Shown here piece after piece: positions 59,232 through 64,000 of a DNA stretch of 64,000 nucleotides. The stretch is from positions 114,481,407-114,545,406 of the forward strand of contig NC_061120.1 in the NCBI RefSeq assembly GCF_002878395.1, given 5' to 3'. Position numbers and translations under genes: made by a program. Origin of the DNA: Capsicum annuum. Lineage: Eukaryota > Streptophyta > Magnoliopsida > Solanales > Solanaceae. Within the stretch, counting starts at the first letter, position 1; every line of letters starts with the position of its first letter. The notes beneath the pieces were generated by a model. It was given only the letters and a program-made list of their open reading frames with translations, was not told where the DNA came from and did not search any database.

Positions 59232-60564
59232 ATTTGTCAAGACCCAACTTCTAAGGTCAAAATGGCACCTACCATAACCCACCAATAGGTATGCCAACCC
59301 GTAAGCCAGAATGGCTAGTAATAGAATACTCAATAATATAAGAAAGAGAATGCGACATATATGAAATAAAGATCAATATATAGAAGAATCCCAAAACCTT
59401 GTGGTATCAGTACTAGAACTTCTAATTTTAAAAGAGTACAAAAATGAAATAATAAGAGAAATATAATAATACGACTTATCTCTGAATGCATCCTAGAGAC
59501 TACTCTAATACAGAAGAGAGGGATAAGCAATGCTCTGGATGTCATGAGCCCACTCTAACTCTAAACAAGGATTCTCCGCATGATGCACATATCAACGGTA
59601 ATAACCCATACAATTATTTGTAGACTCTAATAGTGTAGTATGAATACTAAATGAATGGTACTCAGTACGCTACTGCCAACTGAGCTTCAAAGATAAAGAA
59701 GATATATACAATATATAAATAGAATGTAAACTTCACCCAAGAGTCCATAAATCATATGACAAGTTAATGAGATAATAAGAAACAATTATCTGTTCATATC
59801 CAAGAGTCTAACATAAAAAAACTGTAGAAGTATCATGGTGAACTATCCTATTCTAGCTACATTAAATGTACGCCAATGCTATACCATATATCCCAGGTCA
59901 ATATACAAACAAAGAGAAAAAGAAAAATATATATAGGAATATACAAGGCATAGAAATAACTATAAAACATGAGCAACGAATGAAGGGATATACAATATTA
60001 CATAGCTTGATATAACTTGATATATATAGGTATATATACATATAAATATGAGGTCATCTCAAAGCATAACCTACATCATCATATTCTCATTTTGAGATGT
60101 CTTTATAATATTTATCAGGATTTAAATACTTTCATACTTATAGTTACTAATCAACAAGGATAGACAAGAATAATCATGCACAATAATGCAATCATACGAT
60201 AAGAAAGTCCAAAAATGTACCTCAAATCCCAAAATCAAATCAATGACCAATCTATCATAGGCTAGCTATAATATTGATCATAATAATGATAATAACAATA
60301 TCAATAATAGCATGAATACGGACAACCAAATACCTAGATAAGCCTATGTATACACCCACCACCCTAGGATCAGAAGTTCCAATCAGTATTCAACAACACA
60401 AGGCATATTCTTCACCTATATTTATGCAGTCATCCCATATTGAATGATAGACATAGGTCCATACTTGTGATAGGTGATGCGCATACAAAAAAGAATGCAA
60501 AGTATACAATCAATATGATAACTCATCATAATTGTTCTTATCAGTACCATCTTCATTGTAGTTA

Positions 60565-60930
60565 ACCTCCGAACTTGTCGGGTATTAACATATATTAATA
60601 TATCCTCCTGCCTTATCGGGTATCAACATTATCACTATAGTATTCTCCTATCTTAATGAGTATCAATATCATTATTATAGTATCCACTGATATTATCGAT
60701 TATCAATATCATAACAATAGTATTGTCTGGCCTAGACGTGTATCAATATCATCGTAATAGTATCCTTCGGCCTTATTGGGTATCAATATCATAAAAATAT
60801 TATCCTCCATCCTTGCCAAGTATCAATATTATCACACTAGTATCCTCTAGCATTTCTAGGTAACTATAACATCACATTAGTTTTCTCCAGCCTTGCCGGG
60901 TATCAATATCATTACAATTACCATAACCGA
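60565..60930. repeat. 40-bp tandem array in giant LTR copy 3
   Basis: About nine units of mostly exactly 40 bp follow the pattern 'cctccggccttgtcgggtat' then 'caatatcatcataatagtat'. They are contiguous, with no spacers. It is homologous to 31890-32286. Confidence 0.85.
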
Positions 60931-61867
60931 ATAAGATACACTAAATTACTCATACACAGAGACATATCACCATAGAATATCAATCTAGTTAATATTCCCA
61001 ACTACTCGTTATAGTTAATCTACACTTATTATAATCGAATCACTATTTCACTAGTCATCAAATAACATCTACTGATTAGCCTAAACATTATTGTTACTCA
61101 CGGGATAGCAGCTACCAACTAATTTTAAATAGATAACTTTAAACATCTATTCAAGGTTTATAAATAGAAAAAAACCACAAATTATCCACCATTCATTATT
61201 ATCAAGTGATCAAAAAATATCCGTTAAACATTAATAGTCAACAATTTCCCATTTATGATCTAACCATCCTTTATTAACTAACATCCCTCATTAACTAACG
61301 ATTGTTTACCGACTAATCCCCTTTTAACAACTATTAAACATAATTATTAGCCACACATCAATCATCTCTAGTTTCCATATATCAACTAAGCAAGGTTCAT
61401 TAGCTAGTACATTGGATTTCTAGCCATTAAGAACTATAGCCAACTAAAAGACATCTAGTTACCACTTAGTATAACACTTAATTAGGAAGAACAGTCATAA
61501 GATCACATTTCATGTAAATCACATCAATTACCAACATAATAATCATAAATTCACCAAATCTATGTATGCCATCAGCAGTATTCAATCAATGGAATAGTAA
61601 GCATCATACCACATCTTCCTCGAGCCCATACTGGAGAGATGTGTATACAAATATACACATAATCATATTCATAAACTATATCACATTATTTATAATGTTA
61701 AAAAATTCTTGTCTATTGAATCAATATCATAAAATGATCTATGGCCCATTAATTTATCGAGAATAATCACAACATCATAATCATGGCCTTAAGCCAATGC
61801 ATAGATCCGGGGCTCATATTAATAATCATATTTATAAGTTGTAGCATACCTCTAATAATCTCACATA

Positions 61868-62400
61868 TAAGAGGCATCTCATATATAGGAGGCATAATAT
61901 TAATAAGCATGTAATCATCTCACACACAAGAAACATCTCACTTCTAAGAGGCATAATATCGATCGACATGTAATCGTCTCTCACACAAGAGGCATCTCAC
62001 ATCTAGGAGGCATAATATATATAGACATGTAATTGTTTATATGATATCATATATCAATTGGTCATACATCATGATTATGATAAATATCAAGGACAATTTA
62101 CTTATCGAAGAGGAACATTATCTCTCTAGGTACAATAATCATGACTAAAGGAAATAGCTACTATATAGTCCAATCAACAAGTCTAAAAAGGCATAGCATC
62201 TCCATAGGCCAATCATCAAGTTGGAGAGGAAATAATATCTCTACAAGCTAATCATGAATTCTGAGCGGTAATATCATCTCTATAAGCCAATCATCAAGTC
62301 TAAGAGGAAATAACACCTGGGGTAATCATGAAGTCTAAGATGAAATAACATCTCTATAGGCCAATCATCAAGTCTAAGTGAAAATAGCATCTCTATAGGA
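61868..62400. repeat. Second repeat zone in giant LTR copy 3
   Basis: Repeats built on 'aagaggcatctcacatctag' with 'gaggcataatat' (61868-62030), then about 39-bp units built on 'aaatagcatctctataggcc' with 'aatcatcaagtctaag' (62140-62400). It is homologous to 33222-33665. Confidence 0.65.
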
Positions 62401-63539
62401 GATATAACGTATCTAGGAGGACTATGATCTCAAAATGCCCAATGTAATTTCCACAAGGCGCATCATAACCATAACTAAAAACAACAATTCGAGAACATCA
62501 ATCCACGTTACTAAGTTATGAAGTAACCTTATTCTAATGTTTACTAACCTCACTTATGTCTAACATCTACACTAAGTCCACAAGACTTAACACAAGCATA
62601 AGCCTAAGTGGGCTAGACGGTCCCACTTCTAATCCATAATTTTCATAATTGAGTATATTAAGTTATCCATATTCAAGACTAAGATAGCAACTTCGACTAG
62701 AAACAAGGGTACTCAAGTCAACTCTACCCAACTTACGATTTCAAGACTACTACACTAGCCCAATAAGGATAAATATACAAATCATTCTTCAAATGCTAAA
62801 ACTATATTCAAAACATAGCATTACATCATATCCATACTAAACCTAATCTATGCTCAAGAGGGAAGGCAATATGATACATAAGGGTAATAAACATGCCATC
62901 TTACGAGTCAAAAACCCTCATCTAATTCCTAAACATCAATAATCAAGGCCAAGTTATCCTACTTATAATACAACAAAACATCCATATTCACACGGTACAT
63001 ATATCACACATCATTTATAAAGAATATTAGATAGAAGCCTACCTCAAGGCCAAACTACAAAACCTCATTTTCATGCACTATATGCTAATCTTCCCTTTAC
63101 TATCATGATAATGCCGTCACGCTATCAAAACCAAAATCTACTATTCTATACAAGTCTATTGATAACCATATTACACTATTGTTATTTGGGTCCAAAAAGG
63201 CCCCAAAACCCTAAGATGGTCCCACAAATTGATAATGAGATTCCGAGACCAACCCAATGGTCATATATGAATAAGGAATCATAACCTTGAAAGAATGGGT
63301 GAAAATTAAGCATACTTTAGGATAAAATCAAGACCTAAGCTAAATTGGGGTTTTGGGTAAAAACTAAGAAATTCAAGTATGAATTCAAGAAATTATTACC
63401 TTATTCTTGAATATAATCCTAATACAAGATGATAATTAAGTTTTCAAGTGAACCCCTATGACCGATTTTGAGTTATGACACTTATTTTAACGTTTCTAGG
63501 TCTAAATGGTGAAAGGGAAATTCCCCAAACTCATATTGA

Positions 63540-63556
63540 GGCATTTATATAGCCCC
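63540..63556 (-). promoter_or_regulatory. LTR TATA box
   Basis: The minus strand reads GGGGCTATATAAATGCC. The equivalent in copy 1 (34828-34844) is decayed to GGGGCTATACAATGCCC, so copy 3 keeps the better promoter. Confidence 0.55.
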
Positions 63557-64000
63557 TACAAGTACTAAAATTCTACTTGAGATCTCACACTTTTGATCAT
63601 ATTGTGGTTGCACTAAATGATAGAAAACTGAAAAACAAGGTTTTGACCTATGGAACTCATCTAAAATACAAAGTACATAATCCAATAGTTAATTGTAAGT
63701 GAAAACCACCTTTAAAATCAATTGGGATCCTCAAAAAGTTAATCAGAGATCATTTAGGAAAAAAGTGAGGCCTACACCTATAGTTTCATCACTTTTTATA
63801 AAATTTTCTCAATAGTTAAAAATATTTCTTGAATCCTTGGGACCTCAAGAAAGGGCTTTCCTAGTCTAAAATTAATGTTTTAGACATGATGGCGAAGTAT
63901 GATTTTCAATCAAAGTTCATTTTGATAAAATATGTGTCTCATACTGATTCTTTCCAATTTTCAACTTTCTGACCAATTGGTTGAAATAATCTCGGATGCA

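Larger units (their letters stand above)
59235..64000 (-). repeat. Giant LTR, copy 3 (5' LTR of LARD-like element, runs off the window)
   Basis: It opens TGTCAAGACCCAACTTCTAAG and is collinear with 30542-35150, then with 52480-52670. By alignment to 52948 the LTR should end about 280 bp beyond the window, giving a full length near 5.0 kb. A minus-strand TATA box (GGGGCTATATAAATGCC, 63540-63556) is well kept. Two repeat zones lie at 60565-60930 and 61868-62400. Confidence 0.85.

Noticed and set aside
1..64000. Endogenous pararetrovirus or host genes
   Set aside because: No movement protein, coat protein or pararetrovirus RT order was seen. Every pol fragment has the Ty3 order with integrase after RNase H, or lies between LTRs. 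No host exon structure or tRNA was recognised.

Overview
The window is repeat-rich, AT-rich plant nuclear DNA. Every recognisable piece is an LTR retrotransposon, mostly Ty3/gypsy: Tekay/Del-like chromoviruses and Athila-like elements, plus one large non-coding element. Primer-binding sites complementary to plant initiator tRNA-Met, LTRs of 2.3 to about 5 kb and chromodomain-type integrase ends all point to a plant. The LTR and gag styles recall asterid dicots, perhaps Solanaceae; that placement is only an impression. I found no host gene, tRNA, rRNA or organelle insert. All coding remnants carry stops and frameshifts, so they are given as pseudogenes.

Layout. 1-5693: 3' end of a plus-strand chromovirus (pol tail 1515-1865, 3' LTR 2277-5693), lying in the gag of a minus-strand element (gag 5694-6361, 5' LTR 6567-9740). 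9741-11776: Athila-like integrase tail and 3' non-coding region, plus strand. 11777-17054: 5' half of a plus-strand gypsy element (LTR, PBS, gag, protease, RT), cut off by a minus-strand LTR fragment (17055-19095). 19096-30350: Athila-like RT to integrase, minus strand, split by a full-length minus-strand chromovirus at 19940-29454 that has a perfect AATGC target duplication. 30355-52948: leader, PBS and a rearranged giant LTR, minus strand. A plus-strand chromovirus (35771-52303) sits inside this LTR, and its gag-pol region is present three times in tandem. 52949-64000: a minus-strand element with about 5-kb LTRs and a non-coding interior of about 3.4 kb (LARD-like), carrying a plus-strand solo LTR (54726-57558).

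Nothing here works together as a pathway. The window records successive insertion, recombination and decay. The most notable points are the triplicated gag-pol array whose units share one RT-destroying deletion, the LARD-like element and its recombined middle LTR, and family-specific palindromes near the promoters of several unrelated LTRs. No RT in the window keeps its catalytic Asp-Asp pair.
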